From contig OX457060.1 in assembly GCA_949752795.1 (NCBI GenBank), forward strand, positions 106,094,949-106,158,948: DNA of 64,000 nucleotides, in the 5' to 3' direction. Positions 22,567 to 35,164 of this stretch are shown here, one piece after another. Positions within the stretch are counted from its first letter, which is position 1. The number at the start of each line of letters is the position of its first letter. This DNA comes from Hyperoodon ampullatus (taxonomy: Eukaryota > Chordata > Mammalia > Artiodactyla > Ziphiidae). A program made the position numbers and the translations under genes. The notes beneath the pieces are model-generated. The model was not told where the DNA came from. It did no database searches and was given only the letters and a program-made list of their open reading frames with translations.

Positions 22567-23390
22567 TGAGCAGGTAGCTTCTCATTAGGCAGTGGAATGG
22601 GAAACAAAGTGCCCCTCACAGGTACAGCTGCCACTTTCTCATGTAAAGCTAAGATGCTACTGGGGCTGGATGAATATGCCATTTCCACTTGGCACAAGTA
22701 AGGCTTGTTGAGCAAGCTTTATCATGTTAGTCATGGACTCTGAATTTTTTTAATTTTTATTTTATACTGGTGAACTCTGAGTTGACTCCAAACTAGGGAT
22801 GTTATGCCAGAGACTCATGAGGCCTTTCTGGGTAAGGTGTTTGATTTCAAGCCCAATAGTATGCTGATAGCTGTTTATCAAAAATGCTATATTTAGTAGC
22901 TATGTCAGGGCAACGATGATTCCAAAGCCTTAAGAGGGACCTCCAAGGAGAGACTACTTCCCGTTGCTGGGGACTTCAGTTGGCAAAATTATCAGTCATA
23001 GAAATTGTAGCTCAAACGGATCATTAAGGTTGTCAGACCCAAAGGTAGCGAACATGTTATAATCTGCTGGAAAGTTTCCCATGGGACTTTTAATGAGGAC
23101 ACAACTCAAAACAAGCTGATTTGTATTATGGTCAGTCAGTGGAATCAAGTAGGAATTTTGAGTGGGGCACAGTCTGGCAGTCTGGCTGATCTGTTTGAGT
23201 GGGGTACAAACTGTATCAGTACCTAGAGAGTCCAAGAATATGTTGGGGCCTCTCTTCGGAGATGAGGTGCCAGAGATAGCTGATCTGACCTGCTGAAGGA
23301 ATTGATGGTTAGAAAAAAAGTCATCGGGAATAGCTTCTGAGGAAGAAGCTAAGGAGAAAAAATAGCTCTCTCAAGCATACCACAAATTAA

Positions 23391-23630
23391 TTTTTTAAAG
23401 AAATATTTCAAAATTTTCTTTCATCATTTTGAACATGAACTAGTGATACTGTTCTACTCAATGAATTTAATCTTTCCTTTAACTCCCACTTTTATTCTTC
23501 AGTGCTACACTTATATCCATAAACCTATTAACTCCATAGCTGTTCTAGATTTACTTCCTTTCTCTTCCTATCCTGAATAGGTATGCACTACTTTATTACT
23601 AGTCTACATTTGTAGATGATAATGCAGGTC
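23391..23630. other. AT-rich spacer between ERV and L1
   Basis: No gene; no repeat recognised with confidence. Confidence 0.3.
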
Positions 23631-23982
23631 CACTTTATCTTCTATTGAAGTATAATTGACTTACAATATTATATTAGTTTCAGGTGTACCATATAGTGAT
23701 TTGATATTTTTATACATTACAAAATGTTCACCACAATAAATCTAGTTATCATCAGTTACCATACAAAGGTATTATAATATTATTGACTATATTCCCTGTA
23801 ATATATACACTATAATGTTGTACATTACATCCTTGTGACATATTTATTTTATAACTGAGAATGTACCTCTTAGTCACCATCACTATTTCACACATACCTC
23901 CACCCCCTCTGCTCTGGCAACTGATTATTCTCTGTATCTATGAGTATTTTTCTCATTCTGTTTTGTAATGTTTGTTTTGTTT

Positions 23983-26900
23983 TTAAATTGCACATGTAAG
24001 TAAAATCACACAGTATTTGTTTTTCTCTGTCTGATTTATTTCATTTAGCATAATACCCTCTAGGTCCACCCAAATTTTCACAAATGACCACACGGCATTC
24101 TTTTTTATGGTTGCATAATATTCCATTGTATGTGTATATGTGTGTGTGTGTGTGTGTATCATTTCTTTTTTATCAGTTAATCTACCAATGGACACTTAAG
24201 CTGCTTCCAAATCTTAGCTACTGTAAATAATGCTGCAATGAACATAGAGGTGTATATATCTTTTCAAATTGGTGCTTTCTTTTTTTTCAGATAAATACCC
24301 AGAAGTGGAATTGCTAGGTCATGTGGTAGTTCTAATTTTAATTTTTTGAGGAGCCTCCATACTGTTTTCCATAGTGGTTGTACTAATTTAAATTCCTACC
24401 AACAGTGCATGAGGGTTCCCTTTTCTCCACATTGTCAACAAAACTTATTCATTGTGTTTTGATAACAGTCATTCTGACAGGTGTGAGGTGATATCTCATT
24501 GCAGTTTTGATTTTCATTTCCCTGATGATTAGTGATGTTGAGGATCTTTTCATGTGCCTGTTGACCATCTATATGTTTTCTTTGAAAAAATGTTTATTCA
24601 GATCCTCTGCCCATTTTTAAATCAGATTGTTTCCTTTTTTGATATTGAGTTGTATGAGTCATTTATATACTTGGAAAATAACCCATTAGACATATTATTT
24701 GAAAATATGTTTCCCCATTCAGTAGGCTGCCTTTTCATTTTGTTGATTTTTTTTTCACTGTGCAAAAGTTTTTTAGTTTGATTTAGTCCCATATGTTTAT
24801 TTTTGCCCTTGCCTGAGCAGACAGATCCAAAAAAATCTAGCTAAGACCAATGTCAAAGAGAATACTACCTATATTTTCTTCTAGGAGTTTTACAGTTTCA
24901 GGTCTTATATTTAAGTGTTTAATCCATTTTGAGTTTATTTTTGTATATGGTATAAGAAAGTGGGCTAGTTTTGTTGTTTTGCATGTAACTGTTCACTTTT
25001 CCCAATAACATTAATTGAAGATGCTGTCTTTTCCCTGGTGTAGATTCTAGCTTTCTTTGTTATAGACTAATTGACTATATTAGCATGGGTTTATTTCTGG
25101 GCTCCCTATGCTGTTCCATTGATCTGTGTCTGTTTTTGTGCCATACTGTTTTGATTACTATCGATTTGTAGTATAATTTGAAATCAGGAAGCATGATACC
25201 ACCAGCTTTGTTCTTCTTTCTCAGGATTGCTTTTGCTATTCAAGGTCTTTTTTGTTCCATACAAATTTTAGGACAATTTGTTCTAGTTCTGTGAAAAATG
25301 TCACCAGGTTGCTATAGGTACTATGGACATTTTAACAATATTAATTCTTCCAATCCATGAGTACAGTGTATCTTTATTTATTTGTGTCTTTTTCAATTTC
25401 TTTCATCAATGTCTTATAGTTTTCAGAGCACAGGTCTTTCACCTCATTGGTTGAATTTATTTCTAGGTATTTTATTCTTTTTGATGCAATTGTAAATGGA
25501 ATTTTTCCTAATTTCTCTTTCTGATAGCTTGTTTTTAATGTATAGAAAAGCAATAGATTACTGTATGTTAATCTTGTATCCTGAAACTTTGTTGAATTCA
25601 TTTATTAGTTCTAATAGTATTTTGGTGGGGTATTTAGGGTTTTCTATGCATAGTATCATGTCATCTGCAAATAGTGACAGTTTATTTCCTTTTTTTTCCA
25701 ACTTGGATGGCTTTTATCTCTTTTTCTTGTCTGACTGCTATGGCTAGAACTTCCAACTCTATGTTGAATAAAAGTGGTAAGAGTGGGCATCCTTGTTTTG
25801 TTCCTGATCTTAGAGGAAAAGTTTTCAGTTTTTCACCATTGAGTATGAGGTTAGTTATCGGTTTGTCATATAAATGGCCTTTATTATATTGAGGTGTGTT
25901 CCCTCTATACCCATTTTGTTGAGGTTTTTTTTTTATCATGAATGGATGTAGAATTTTCTCAAATGATTTCTCTGTATCAATTGAAATGATCATATGATTT
26001 TTATTCTTCAATTGTTAATGTGATATATCATGTTGATTGATTTCTAGATATCCTTGCATCCCTGGACTAAATTCCACTTGAACACAATGTATGATCCTTT
26101 TAATGTATTGTTGAATTCTGTTTCCTAATATTTTGCTGAGGATTTTTGCTTCTATGTTCATCAGGGATATTGGCTTGTAATTTATTTTTTTGGTAGTGTC
26201 ATTGTTTGGTTTTGGTATCAGGGTAATTCTGGCTTTGTAGAATGAGTTTGGAAGTGTTCCTGCCTCTTAAGTTTTGGGGAATCATTTAAGAAGGATAGGT
26301 ATTAAGTTTTCTTTAAATATTTGGTTGAATTTTCCAGAGAAACAGTTGGGACCTGGACTTTGTTTGTTTGGAGATTTTTGATTACTGATTCATTACTAGT
26401 AATCAGTCTGTTCACATTTTCTACTTATTCCTGATTCAGTCTTGGAAGATTGTATGTTTCTAAGAATTTATCTATTTTTTCCTCATTGTCTAATTGTTGG
26501 CATATAATTGTTTATAGTAGTCTCTTAGGATCCTTTGTATTTCTGTGGTGTTGCTTGTAACTTCTCGTCTTTCATTTATGATTTTATTTATTTGGGCCCT
26601 AACTCTTTCTTTTCTTGATGAGTCTGGCTAAAGGTTTATCTATTTTGTTCATCTTTTCAAAGAACCAGCTCTTAGTTTCATTGATCTTTTCTATTTTTTT
26701 TTTAGTCTCTATTTCATTTATTTCACTCTGATCTTTGTTATTACTTTCTCTCTACTAAATTTGGGCTCTGTTATTCTCTTTGTAGTTCTTTTGGGTGTAG
26801 TTAGATTGTTTATTTGGAATTTCTATTGTTTCTTGAGGTATGCCTGTTATCACTATAAACTTCACTCTTAGAACTGCTTTTGCTGCATCACATAAATTTT

Positions 26901-27760
26901 GGAACATTGTGTTTCCACTTTCATGTGTCTCAGGTATTTTAAAATTTCCTCTTCAATTTCTTTATTGTTCCACTGGTTGTTTAGTAGCATGTTGTTTAGT
27001 CTCCAGTTTTGTATTTTTTCCATTTTCTTGTATTTGATTTCTAGTTTCATAGAGTCATGATGGGAAAATATGCTTGATATGGTTAAGTCTTTTAATTTAT
27101 TGACTTGTTTTGTTGCCTAGCATGTATTCTCTCTCTAAGAATGTTCCATGTGTACTTTAAAAGAATGTGTATTCTGTTGCTTTTTGATGGAATGTCTGTA
27201 TATATCTATTAAGTTTATCTTCTCTAATGGGTCATTTAAGGCCAGTGGGCCAGTGTTTCCTTATTGATTTTCTGTCTGGATGATCTGTCTATTGATGCAA
27301 GTGGGATATTGAAGTCCCTTACTATTATTGCTTTACTGTTAATTTCTCCTTTTATGCCTGTTAATATTTGCTTTATATATTTACGTGTCCTTACATTGTG
27401 TGCAAAAAGATTTATGAATGTTATATACACTTTTTGGATTGACACATTTATCATTATGTAAATCTCTTCTTTGTCTTTTGTCATAGTCTCTGTTTAAAAG
27501 TCTATTTTGTCTGATATGAGTGTTGCTACCCTACTTTTTTTTTTTTTTTTTTGGCTTCTTTTGAATAGAATATCTTTTTTTATCCCTTCACTTTTAGTCT
27601 GTGTGTTTCTTTACATCTGAAGAGTCTCTCATAGGCAGCATCTAAAGATGGGTTTTGTTTTTTTATCCATCTAGTCACCCTCTTTTTCTTTTTTTTTCAC
27701 ACTGTGTCTTTTGATTGGAGTATTTAGTCTGCTGACATTTAAAGTCATTATTGCTAGGTA
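23983..27760 (-). pseudogene. L1 ORF2 (endonuclease-reverse transcriptase) pseudogene
   Basis: ORF2 encodes the endonuclease and reverse transcriptase that copy L1 RNA into the genome. Remnants visible on the minus strand are: the endonuclease segment at 27484-27236 with VRDFNIPLASIDRSSRQK, where the usual GDFN motif has become RDFN; the reverse transcriptase at 26011-25682 with [11 protein letters not shown] and [18 protein letters not shown]; the FADD catalytic motif coded around 25660-25685 but outside a continuous frame; and the C-terminal end at 24195-23983. The reading frame is broken many times. An expanded (TG)n run encodes HTHTHT repeats near the C terminus. Confidence 0.85.
24129..24158. 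repeat. (TG)n microsatellite inside L1 ORF2
   Basis: TGTGTATATG followed by (TG)n. It is located within the antisense ORF2 end, where the L1 normally has a short TATA/CACA-type sequence. Confidence 0.9.
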
Positions 27761-28079
27761 TGTACTAATTACCATTTTGCTACTTATTTTCTGGTTGTTT
27801 TTGTAGTTCTTTGTTTCTTCTTCTCTTGGTCTCTTCCCTTGTGGATTGATGATTTTCTTTAGTGTTATGTTTCGGTTCTTTTCTCTTTATTTTTTGTGTA
27901 TTTATTGTAAGTTCTTGGTTTGTGGTTATCATGAAGTCATGAATAATGACCTATATATAGAGCAGTTTATTTTAAACTGGTATTTGCTTAAATTCAAATG
28001 CTTTCTAAAACCACTACCTTTCTACTCCCCATGCCACATTTAAAAACAATTTTTGAATAATTTCATTAACATTTTCCTT

Positions 28080-28660
28080 TGGGTTTTATTGAGGTATAAT
28101 TGACATACAGCACTGTATAAGGTGTACAGCATAATACATCATGAAATGATAACCACGTATGTTTAGTGAACATCCATCATCTCATATAGATACAAAATAA
28201 AAGAAGAAAAAAGTTTTTCCTTGTTGATGAGAACTCTTAGGATTTACTCTCTTAAAAGTTTTCGTATATAACATACAGCAGTGTTAATTATATTTATCAT
28301 GTTGTACATTACATCCCTAGTACTTATTTATCTTATAACTGGAAGTTTGTACCTTTTGACTGCCCTCTCCCATTCCCTCTTCCCTGACCCTGTGCCTCTG
28401 GTAACCACAAATGTAACCTCTTTCTCTATGAGTTTGTTTGTTTTTGAAGTTTAATTGACATCCAACACTATGTTAGTTACTGGTGCACACATAGTGATTT
28501 GACATTTCTATACATTTCAAAATGATCACCACGATAAGTCTAGTTACTATTTGTCACCATACAAGGATTTTACATTATTATGGACTATATTGTCCACACT
28601 GCACATTTTACATTTTATGTTTTCATATAACAGTTTACACTTTTTTATTTTGTGTATCTC
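28080..28660 (-). mobile_element. Nested antisense L1 3' UTR sequence, two related units
   Basis: The stretch 28080-28435 begins GTTTTATTGAGGTATAATTG and 28440-28660 begins TGAAGTTTAATTGACATCCA. Both are complements of L1M-type 3' UTRs and have parallel order of landmarks (ATAGTGATTTGACATTTCTA in the second matches the 3' UTR of the host element at 23690-23715). They interrupt the inter-ORF region of the larger L1, so they are later insertions or a local duplication. Confidence 0.7.
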
Positions 28661-28753
28661 TTAACTACTTACTGTAGTTATAGTTGATTTTTACTACTTT
28701 TGTCTTTCAGCCTTCATACTAGCTTATTAAATGGCTGATCCACCGCCTTTACT

Positions 28754-28790
28754 ATATATTTGCCCTTATCATATATTTGCCCTTATCATT
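28754..28790. repeat. 18-base direct duplication
   Basis: ATATATTTGCCCTTATC occurs twice in tandem inside the L1. Confidence 0.85.
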
Positions 28791-28859
28791 GAATTTTTTT
28801 CTTTCATATATTTTCTTATTTCTATTTCTATGGCCTTTCCTTTTCTAATTATGGAAGAT

Positions 28860-29710
28860 CCCTTACCATTTCTTTTAAGGCCAGTTTAGATGATGAACTC
28901 CTTTAGTTTTTGCGCTGGGAAACTTTTTATCTCTCCTTTAATTCTGAATGGTAATCTTGCTGAGTAGAGTATTCTTGGTTGTAATTTTTTTCTTTCAGTA
29001 CTTTAAATAAAGTACTTTAAATATATCATGCCACTCCCTTCTAGCCTCCAAAGTTTTCGCTGAAAAATCAGCTGATAGTTTTATGGGAGTTCCCTTTATG
29101 TGACTACTTTTTTTCTCTTGCTGCCTTTCAAGTTCTCTCTTTATGTTTTGACATTTTAATTATTCCTTGGTGTGGATCTCTTTGGGTTCATTTTTTTGGG
29201 ACTATCTGTGCTTCCTGGATGTGGATATCTATTTCCTTCCCCAGGTTTGGGAACTTTTCAGCTATTATTTCCTGAAATAAGTTTTCTGCCCCTTTCTCCC
29301 TTTTTCTTCTGGGACCTCTATAATGTACATATTAGTACACTTGATGTTGTCCCAGAAGTCCCTTAAACTATCCTCATTAAAAACATTTTTTTTTCTTTTT
29401 GCTGTTCTTTTTGCTGTTCTGATTGGGTGATTGCCACTTATCTGTCTTCCAGGTCACTGATCCATTCTTCTGTATCATCTATTCTGCTATTGATTCCTTC
29501 CAGTGCCTTTTTCATTTTAATTATTGTATTCTTCAGTTTGGATTTTTTTTGTCTTATATTTTCTAACTCTTTATTGAAGTTCTCACTCTGTTCCTCCATT
29601 CTTGAGTCTGCGAGCATCTTTATGAGCACTACTTTGAACTCCTTATCAAGTAAGTAACTTATCTCCATTTCATTAAAGTTTTCTACTGGGGTTCTATCTT
29701 ATTCTTTTGC
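28860..29710 (-). pseudogene. L1 ORF1 (RNA-binding protein) pseudogene
   Basis: ORF1 encodes the trimeric RNA-binding chaperone of the L1 particle. A 76-codon frame at 29668-29438 keeps part of the coiled coil (heptad-rich, LKNTIIKMKKALEGINSRID). The RNA-recognition and C-terminal regions lie at 29400-28870 in broken frames. A short duplication (TACTTTAAATAAAG) near 28998-29025 shifts the frame. Not functional. Confidence 0.8.
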
Positions 29711-29845
29711 TTGGAACATATTACTCTGTCACCTCATTTTGTTTAACCTTCTGAGTTTCTTTGTTTTCAAGTGTGTGTTTTTTTCTCTCCCAGGCTTAAA
29801 CGTGTGTTTTGTGAAGCAGCATTTTCCATGTAGGCTGCATGTGCC

Positions 29846-30117
29846 AGGCAGCTTTGGCAGGTTGGCTGGAGTTGGAGCATGTGTAGGTCTAGGGAGTGTT
29901 GTCCCAGGGTGCTTTGCACCCAGGCCACCTTGATGGAATAGCTGGAGCTGGAGTGGGCATGGGCTGGTGGGTCCCAGGTCATGCCATGCTGGGCAGCCTT
30001 GGCAGGATGGCTGGAGCCAGGGTAGATGTGGGCTGGGGGGTCCCATGATACTTTTCACCTGGGTCATCTTGGTGGGATGGCTGGAGCTTGGGCAGTTACA
30101 CCAGGGCTGCCTTAGAA
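29846..30117 (-). repeat. Imperfect tandem monomers in the L1 5' UTR
   Basis: Recurring blocks such as TTGGCAGGATGGCTGGAGC and TTGGTGGGATGGCTGGAGC, four times in about 270 bases. Confidence 0.75.
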
Positions 30118-30447
30118 GTCCGACTGTAGCCGATAGCCTGGGGTGCACTGGGACAGCCTTAGCAGACTGGCTAGAGCACCTAGACTATTTTCCTACCATG
30201 GTAATAAGATACAGAGGGAAGAAAAAAACGGCACTCTCCAATTCCCGTAATCCCAGAGAGAGTTCCAACAGTTCTCCACTCATTTGACAGATGCTCTAGG
30301 ATTAATAAATGTATTTTCTTCATGTATAGTCTAGGTGCTTGTTAAACTGCTGTTTTTTTCACTGTGCCCCAGGGTGGGCAAGTCTGTACATGGGCCTCTC
30401 AGTGTTATCCTTCCTTACTGCAGGTCACCAGGTCAGGGGTGGAGTTC

Positions 30448-30521
30448 TCATGGATACTGTGTCTCCCTCTTTCCTACCCGTCCCTCATGGATACTGTGTC
30501 TCCCTCTTTCCTACCCATCCC
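30448..30521. repeat. 37-base tandem duplication
   Basis: Two adjacent copies (30448-30484 and 30485-30521) beginning TCATGGATACTGTGTCTCCC differ at a single base (CCG against CCA). The near identity implies the duplication is more recent than the L1 itself. Confidence 0.93.
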
Positions 30522-30942
30522 TCTGTGGTCCTTCTGTTGTTTGTTGTGCAAAAGCTGTTCAATCAGCCCTCAGTTCTTCTTCAGAAGGAATTGCTGGATA
30601 TGTAGGTATAGCTTCGTGTATCTGTGGGAGGAGGTAAGTTTACGGTCTTCTTATGCTGTCATATTGGGCAGCTACTTTCACTTTTAAATTAAGGTCTAAT
30701 ATTAAATTTCATTTCTTCAGTTCACCACTTCAATCAAAACTTGTGCTTTTAAAATTAGTGTAAAATATTTAAAACATTTATTAATTTTGATCTCCTGTTT
30801 TCTTCTCTGAGCAGTTCAACAATGTGTACAAATGTTTCTTGTTCCACATGATTCTTGTTCCAAGTACTCTAGTTGAATCAACTAATTTCTAATTATTTCG
30901 ATTTTATTTTTGTTTCTTTTTTCTATTTAAAACACAATGAGT

Positions 30943-31122
30943 CATCAGCTTGATGCTTTGTGACCACCTAGAGGGGTGGGATAGGGAGGGTGGGAGGGAG
31001 GGAGACGCAAGAGGAAAGAGATATGGGGATATATGTATATGTATAACTGATTCACTTTGTTATACAGCAGAAACTAACACTATTGTAATACAATTACACT
31101 CCAATAAAGATGTTAAAAAAAC
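30943..31122 (+). mobile_element. 5'-truncated L1 3' end, plus strand
   Basis: About 180 bases of L1 3' UTR (ACCTAGAGGGGTGGGATAGG through ACTCCAATAAAGATGT) with an A tail. Target duplications ACACAATGAGT at 30932-30942 and 31123-31133 are perfect. Confidence 0.94.
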
Positions 31123-31133
31123 ACACAATGAGT

Positions 31134-34100
31134 TAATCTCATTTAGAAATTTTCATTCTAGATAATGATTATTTCATTATTTATATCATATGTGCATGTT
31201 TAGTCCCTCTAGCATCACATTTTGAAATCATTTCTACTATACCTAGGTATTTTCTACTGTTTTCTATAAATATTGTATATAAGATCACTGTCACACTTGA
31301 TAACTGATGCATAAATAATTTTATTCTTTAAATAACTTCAAGCCAGTATTCTTTATTGGCATTTTCTTGCAGTTGTTGCATACTATGAGTTGGTATTTAT
31401 TTATTCAGCCTTCTTTTATTTCTAAGAATTGCACATGTTCTTTTTTTGTATGCAAGTGATATGCTTCACATTATTTTAATAAAGAATGATTAAACAAAAT
31501 TACATGGTTTTCATCTGACCCGTTCAAGTTTTGAATTTGATGAGATAATTTTCTTATTTTCATAAGAAATTAAATCTTCATTAAATTAATCATTTGTAGG
31601 GTCCTGTATGCTCAATTTAGTTTTCTTATACTTAAATAAAAGGTAGTCTGTTTATATTTTTTTAGCTTTTAAAAAATATAAACAAACTACCGTTATGAAG
31701 GTTTTTCACGTTTTTATTCAGCTTTCTTTTTGAGCTCCACTTTTGTGTATCTAATCATGACTCCAACTTGAACTCATGTTTAATCATCTAATAAAATGTA
31801 ATTGTCTTCAAAGTGTAAGAAATTAAGTATATTTTAATCAAAATCTATTAAAGTAACAATAAAAAATAAAATTATTTTCACATTTGTTTTCAAAATCTTT
31901 TTTCTTGAAATTAAAATGTGAAATATCATTTATAAATAACTAAAAAGTTAGCTCAAAATTATTTTAATAAGACTGAAATTCTTAATTTAGTGGTTTTTAT
32001 AAAATAAAACATTTTGCAACTGTAGCATTCAATTCACACCTGATACTAAAGTGAAGTATCAAAATCATGTTAAGTGTATACCCTCATACATACAAATTTA
32101 TGAGTAATAAAAATTGTTTAATATAGTAAGTTTTTCTCAGCTACCTTTTGCAACTGTTGAGGTTTTATGTATCAGTGGGAAATTCTTTGCTGTGTAAGAA
32201 TTTTTCCATTCAGGTTGACAGGAAGGAGTTGACTAGTATTTATATTGTCTTTTTTTTCCTACCTAGGTACTTCTGCCACTCACATCCTCTTCTCACTATT
32301 TCCCTGTCTGGTGAAGCAGTCAGACACACAATCCACAAACCTTCCTAGCATTTAAATGTAATCACATTTCTTTTTGGAGAACATGGGGCAAAAGATGGTT
32401 AGAAGCCATTTCCTGGGGCCCAAAGAGTTGTTAGTTGTGAGAACTGGTGTTTAGTGCTACAGGTCTTATCAGCAGTGAGTGTTAAATTCTGTGAGGCAGA
32501 ATCCATGTTTTCTTTAATAAATGATGTGTATGATATGTGGGACTTTTAAAAGCCAAAGGACCCAAGCAAAGAATCTTGCTTAATTCTAATGGCAGTACTG
32601 AGGAAAATAATTGATTTTATTTTTTCTGATATATAGATGAATAAATTGACCTTTTCATTTGCCATTCTATTTCTTTAACAGTTCAATATTAACTGTACCA
32701 AAGAGAACATCTTCATACTTTTCAAGACTTATTTTGGAGAAATAGTTTAAAAAGTCATTTCAAAGAGTGTGAAGTTAAGCAGCAATAGGTTGATTATCAA
32801 ATGTGGTTTTTCCCTCCTCATTTCCAAGATCAATTCTTGAAAATTTTGGCAGACATAAAATATTTAAAATATATTTTACTAAGTTCAATTGAATTACTAT
32901 ATTCAATTCGGTTGAATAAATGTTCAATAAAAATTTAGTCAGAAATACTATTCTTGGATGTGATTGTTCTTTTCTGCTTGGTAGTGGTGGTGCAACTGCA
33001 AATCAACTTTGAATGGTAATAAAGAAATTCTGTAAAAGCAAAATATTTTTAGTTTTAATTGGAAGCTCTTATTCAAATTGGTTGAATAACCTGGCAAGTT
33101 GTGTGTATGGAAATTAGACTATATGGAAATATGGCTGGCCAAACTATAAAGGGAAGTTTTACTGATTACTTGAATAAAAGATGGTCATTATAAATTCTTC
33201 AAGAAACAGAAGGAAAATATATAGACAAGGGATAATAAGGTAATACTGTAGAAATAAAGATCACATTTAAGAAAACTGTGAGAAAAGAGACCAGGGTCAA
33301 GGCTAGTATTGCTGTCAAAATATGAGTATCAGATGATGAGACCACCATTCAATGACCAACACAAAAACATGAAGATGAATTTATTTCGTATTAAGTAAGG
33401 GTTGCTACGGGAGGCTGGCACAGTCTTCTCAAGCAGAGCAAGGAATCGATCTTACATACGGTTTTGAGGGAAGCATGATATTCAGGAATTGGTAAGCTTT
33501 AGAAGTATGGAAACTCCGAAGAGAATGCTGTTAATTGACTGCTTTCAGATTCATGTTTACTGGAGTATGCCTGCTGATGATTTGTTAGATGGAGTTAAGA
33601 TTTAAGATGTGTTCTGATGGTTATTTGTCATCCTAGAAAAAGATTGATTGTTCTATACCCGTGTTAACAAATAACTATCAGAAACAGTCTTAAACCTAGT
33701 TTATTATTATTTTTTCTTAAGAAATAACATCAGTGGCTGGGGAAACTTCTGGGCTAAATAATCTTTTCAGGATAGAGATTTTTGCTTAGAGATGCATTCC
33801 AAATATTTTATAATAACAAACAGCCAACGTTTTAATTTTTTGATTAGAGTTGAGTAAATGCAGTAAAAAGTTCACAGATCTAAGGAATTGTAACATTGAG
33901 AAGAGACTATGGAAGAAATTAATAAATATACCCTTTGTTGAAAGGAGAGGAGAATTTGTGGGGTTTTTTTAATCTGCCCTCAAATGCATTTTTATCACAA
34001 AGAAGTGAGTTCATGGAGATATCATTGATTCCCCTTTCAGAACTACAACTTTCAAGGCTGTTCTAAGAAATAAAAAACAGTTTTAAGAAGTGTAAATTGG

Positions 34101-34322
34101 GGACGTTATTAATGCAAAAAACACAGGATGATGACCTTTATTGCTCTTACAGTATCTTAAGGTCCTTTTAAAAGAAATCTTCTGATGAGATCATTTTGAT
34201 TTGAGATTTAGTATACATACAATGATGTATACAAAACTAGAAGTTTCTCTAGCTATCTGAAAGTAGAACGTTTCTTTGAAAACTTCTGTAAGCCAAAATG
34301 ATTTAAAGCAAAGAAGTAATTA
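31134..34322. other. Very AT-rich single-copy-looking DNA
   Basis: About 3.2 kb without recognised repeat or supported gene. A stretch near 33290-33680 has somewhat higher complexity and may be an unrecognised LTR or old repeat. Confidence 0.4.
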
Positions 34323-34323
34323 C

Positions 34324-34486
34324 CTTAGGAGACATCTTGCTAACGGATGCAAGATAAAGCACAGATGCTCACAGATACAGTTTAAAGCTATGGTGGCTTG
34401 AGGCTGAGATGCTGAGTGTAGTTCCCAGAGAAGGAGCTGTCGGTGCCACTCTTGCTGCTGGGTGCACACTGCCTCTATCAGGCTCC
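34324..34486 (-). other. Candidate exon (163 bases), minus strand
   Basis: On the minus strand a T-rich acceptor, CAGTGTTTGTTTTGCAG, ends at 34487, and a donor TCCTAAG/GTAATT begins at 34323. The segment between has higher GC than its surroundings and no recognised repeat. One frame is open from upstream of the acceptor through the whole exon, stopping just after the donor; it contains EAVCTQQQEWHRQLLLWE and shows no known domain. It could be an internal exon of a long non-coding RNA or of an unidentified gene. The alternative is a chance pairing of splice-like sites. Confidence 0.3.
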
Positions 34487-34489
34487 CTG

Positions 34490-35164
34490 CAAAACAAACA
34501 CTGAATGTTATTTTCACATTTTGCCTTTTTTCTGAAAAATGAAAATCCTACTCGAATTTCTTTTGGTTAGTAAAAACAGGCACTAATGTAGGTCTTTCAT
34601 AAAAGCAAAGTGGTATAAAGTGAACTTTCAAAAAGCAGGGGATACCTGTATTTATGGAAAGAATATAATGTGTTTCTTCTTAGCCTGTCTTCTGCTTATT
34701 CTGTTTGCAGAAATGATTTGTTCTGTTTTATTCTATCTTTATCTTATTCGTGTCTTTTTATTAATGTGTGTCATTCTAAAGTAATTTATATTAGTATTAA
34801 TATTTAACCATTTACTAATTTATTTATAAAACCTGGTGAAGTAGATCAGTATAGTTTTTGCAAGAATTTACCTTAGAATTTACTTAAGGATTCACTCAAT
34901 AATTTGTTTTGATTTGAGAAATCTGAGTACATAATTCAGATAACTTCCCTAAGATGCAAATAAGACAATAAAATGTTTTGACATTTTTCTCTAAGTCCCC
35001 AAAAGGTTTTCAAATATAATATACTCTAAAATTTACTAGTTTACATTTCTTATATAAAATGAGCTATGAAATTACTGTATATCAGAAATTGATCTCTTAC
35101 AATAAAAATTTATTAATATTGTATTTTTTAGTCATTTAACTCAAGTTTCTCTTTTTCAGTCAGC
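34490..35164. other. AT-rich DNA, nothing recognised
   Basis: No supported gene or repeat. Confidence 0.4.

Larger units (their letters stand above)
20321..23390 (-). mobile_element. Endogenous retrovirus internal remnant (pol region), minus strand
   Basis: A block of about 3 kb with moderate GC and several interrupted minus-strand frames arranged as a retroviral pol: an RNase H-like start (about 22515), then the integrase core (22009-21727), then degraded downstream frames (21552-21370, 21165-20932 and 20688-20438, the last with a hydrophobic stretch). No LTR pair, gag or intact reverse transcriptase could be identified. An L1 fragment (20702-20862) interrupts it. The order of domains and the lack of a clear env suggest an ERV-L-like (class III) element, but class assignment is tentative. 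Confidence 0.65.
23632..30680 (-). mobile_element. Nearly full-length old L1, minus strand
   Basis: Antisense 3' UTR at 23632-23985, ORF2 remains at about 23983-27760, inter-ORF sequence, ORF1 remains at about 28860-29710, and a repeat-containing GC-richer 5' UTR to about 30680. The total, about 7 kb, includes a nested antisense L1 3' UTR insert at 28080-28660. Both ORFs carry many stops and frameshifts. The divergence and 3' UTR type indicate an older (L1M-type) lineage than the element at 36236. Target duplications were not resolved. Confidence 0.9.
29711..30680 (-). promoter_or_regulatory. L1 5' UTR (internal promoter region), decayed
   Basis: GC-richer than the L1 body. It contains about four imperfect monomers with the core GGNNGGCTGGAGC at roughly 29847, 29926, 29991 and 30063, spaced 65-79 bases. 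L1 5' UTRs carry an internal RNA polymerase II promoter, often with tandem monomers. Sense transcription would run toward lower coordinates. Confidence 0.7.

Noticed and set aside
23632..30680. Target duplication for the large L1 (TCCACTTTA against TTCACTTTTA)
   Set aside because: The match is too weak and AT-rich to distinguish from chance.
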